Source of the DNA: Pseudarthrobacter cellobiosi
Lineage (GTDB): Bacteria > Actinomycetota > Actinomycetes > Actinomycetales > Micrococcaceae
DNA: 64,000 bases
Direction: 5' to 3'
Assembly (NCBI RefSeq): GCF_023913755.1
Contig: NZ_JAMXBJ010000038.1
Coordinates: 45,019-109,018 of the forward strand
Below, piece by piece: positions 63,861-64,000 of the stretch; the first letter of the stretch is position 1; each line of letters opens with the position of its first letter. A program made the position numbers and the translations under genes. The notes under the pieces are model-generated. The model was given only the letters and a program-made list of their open reading frames with translations, did not search any database and was not told the origin of the DNA.

Positions 63861-64000
63861 GCTCACGCCGTGCCGCCGCTCACGCCGTGCCGCCGCTCAC
63901 GCCGTGCCGCCGCTCACGCCGTGCCGCCGCTCCCGCCGTGCCGCCGCTCACGCCGTGCCGCCGCTCACGCCGTGCCGCCGCTCACGCCGTGCCGCCGCTC
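63861..64000. repeat. 17-bp tandem repeat, at least eight copies, reaching the window end
   Basis: Unit GCTCACGCCGTGCCGCC repeated head to tail from 63861 to 64000 (8.2 copies), with one copy carrying CTCCCGCC in place of CTCACGCC. It lies 25 bp upstream of the broken winged-helix gene. The period is not a multiple of three, and no gene is assigned. Confidence 0.95.

Overview
This is a GC-rich actinobacterial chromosome segment. Its gene content and synteny (actinobacterial acyl-CoA carboxylase beta/epsilon pair, GatCAB, NAD-dependent ligase, a SAM-IV-type riboswitch before metX) point to Micrococcaceae, most likely an Arthrobacter/Pseudarthrobacter relative. That placement is inferred from protein resemblance, not from a database search. 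No rRNA, tRNA, CRISPR array or transposase was found.

Layout. (1) 1-13660 resembles the conserved actinobacterial block maf - accE - accD5 - birA - PH protein. Here an export/uptake cassette interrupts it between accE and maf: a TetR regulator with an MMPL exporter, a secreted protein, a dicarboxylate/amino-acid symporter and a DUF885 protein. A class III nucleotide cyclase ends the block. (2) 14073-37120 is a co-directional operon of eleven genes, most joined by 4-bp ATGA/TTGA overlaps: a 2041-residue wall-facing Ig/FN3 protein, a MoxR AAA+ ATPase, a DUF58 protein, a transglutaminase-fold membrane protein without its catalytic Cys, a zinc-ribbon/RDD/FHA protein, a PP2C phosphatase, a second zinc-ribbon/FHA protein, a membrane Ser/Thr kinase, a degenerate FHA protein with a possible winged helix, a 1481-residue EccC/EssC-like FtsK ATPase with its own FHA domain, and a secreted Pro-rich single-pass protein. 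The core corresponds to the PFNA cluster (pkb2-fn3-aaa-atp-duf58-tgm-prpC) known from Bifidobacterium. Linkage to an FHA-bearing type VII-like ATPase makes it look like a phospho-threonine-controlled surface or secretion machine. Just downstream (37263-37450) lies what looks like the 3' half of a WXG100 (ESX substrate) gene, its 5' half missing where a 52-bp palindrome now sits.

(3) 37568-50200 is mostly housekeeping: ligA, an inositol-phosphatase-family gene, a GNAT, RidA, a CitAB-type two-component system whose kinase is frameshifted, the divergent CitMHS citrate transporter, gatCAB and a secreted protein. (4) 50258-57578 holds catabolic genes: a LysR regulator divergent from tdh-kbl (threonine to glycine), a DAO-family oxidase, hutI, a DeoR regulator and a histidine phosphatase. 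(5) 57725-62750 holds a CPBP membrane protein, a VOC protein, metY, riboswitch-controlled metX and a SHOCT protein. (6) 62764-64000 is decaying: a winged-helix gene broken over three frames, then a 17-bp tandem repeat running off the window.

Long imperfect palindromes, several sharing the core GTTATGAGC, sit in gene-end intergenic gaps and look like a dispersed REP-like family.
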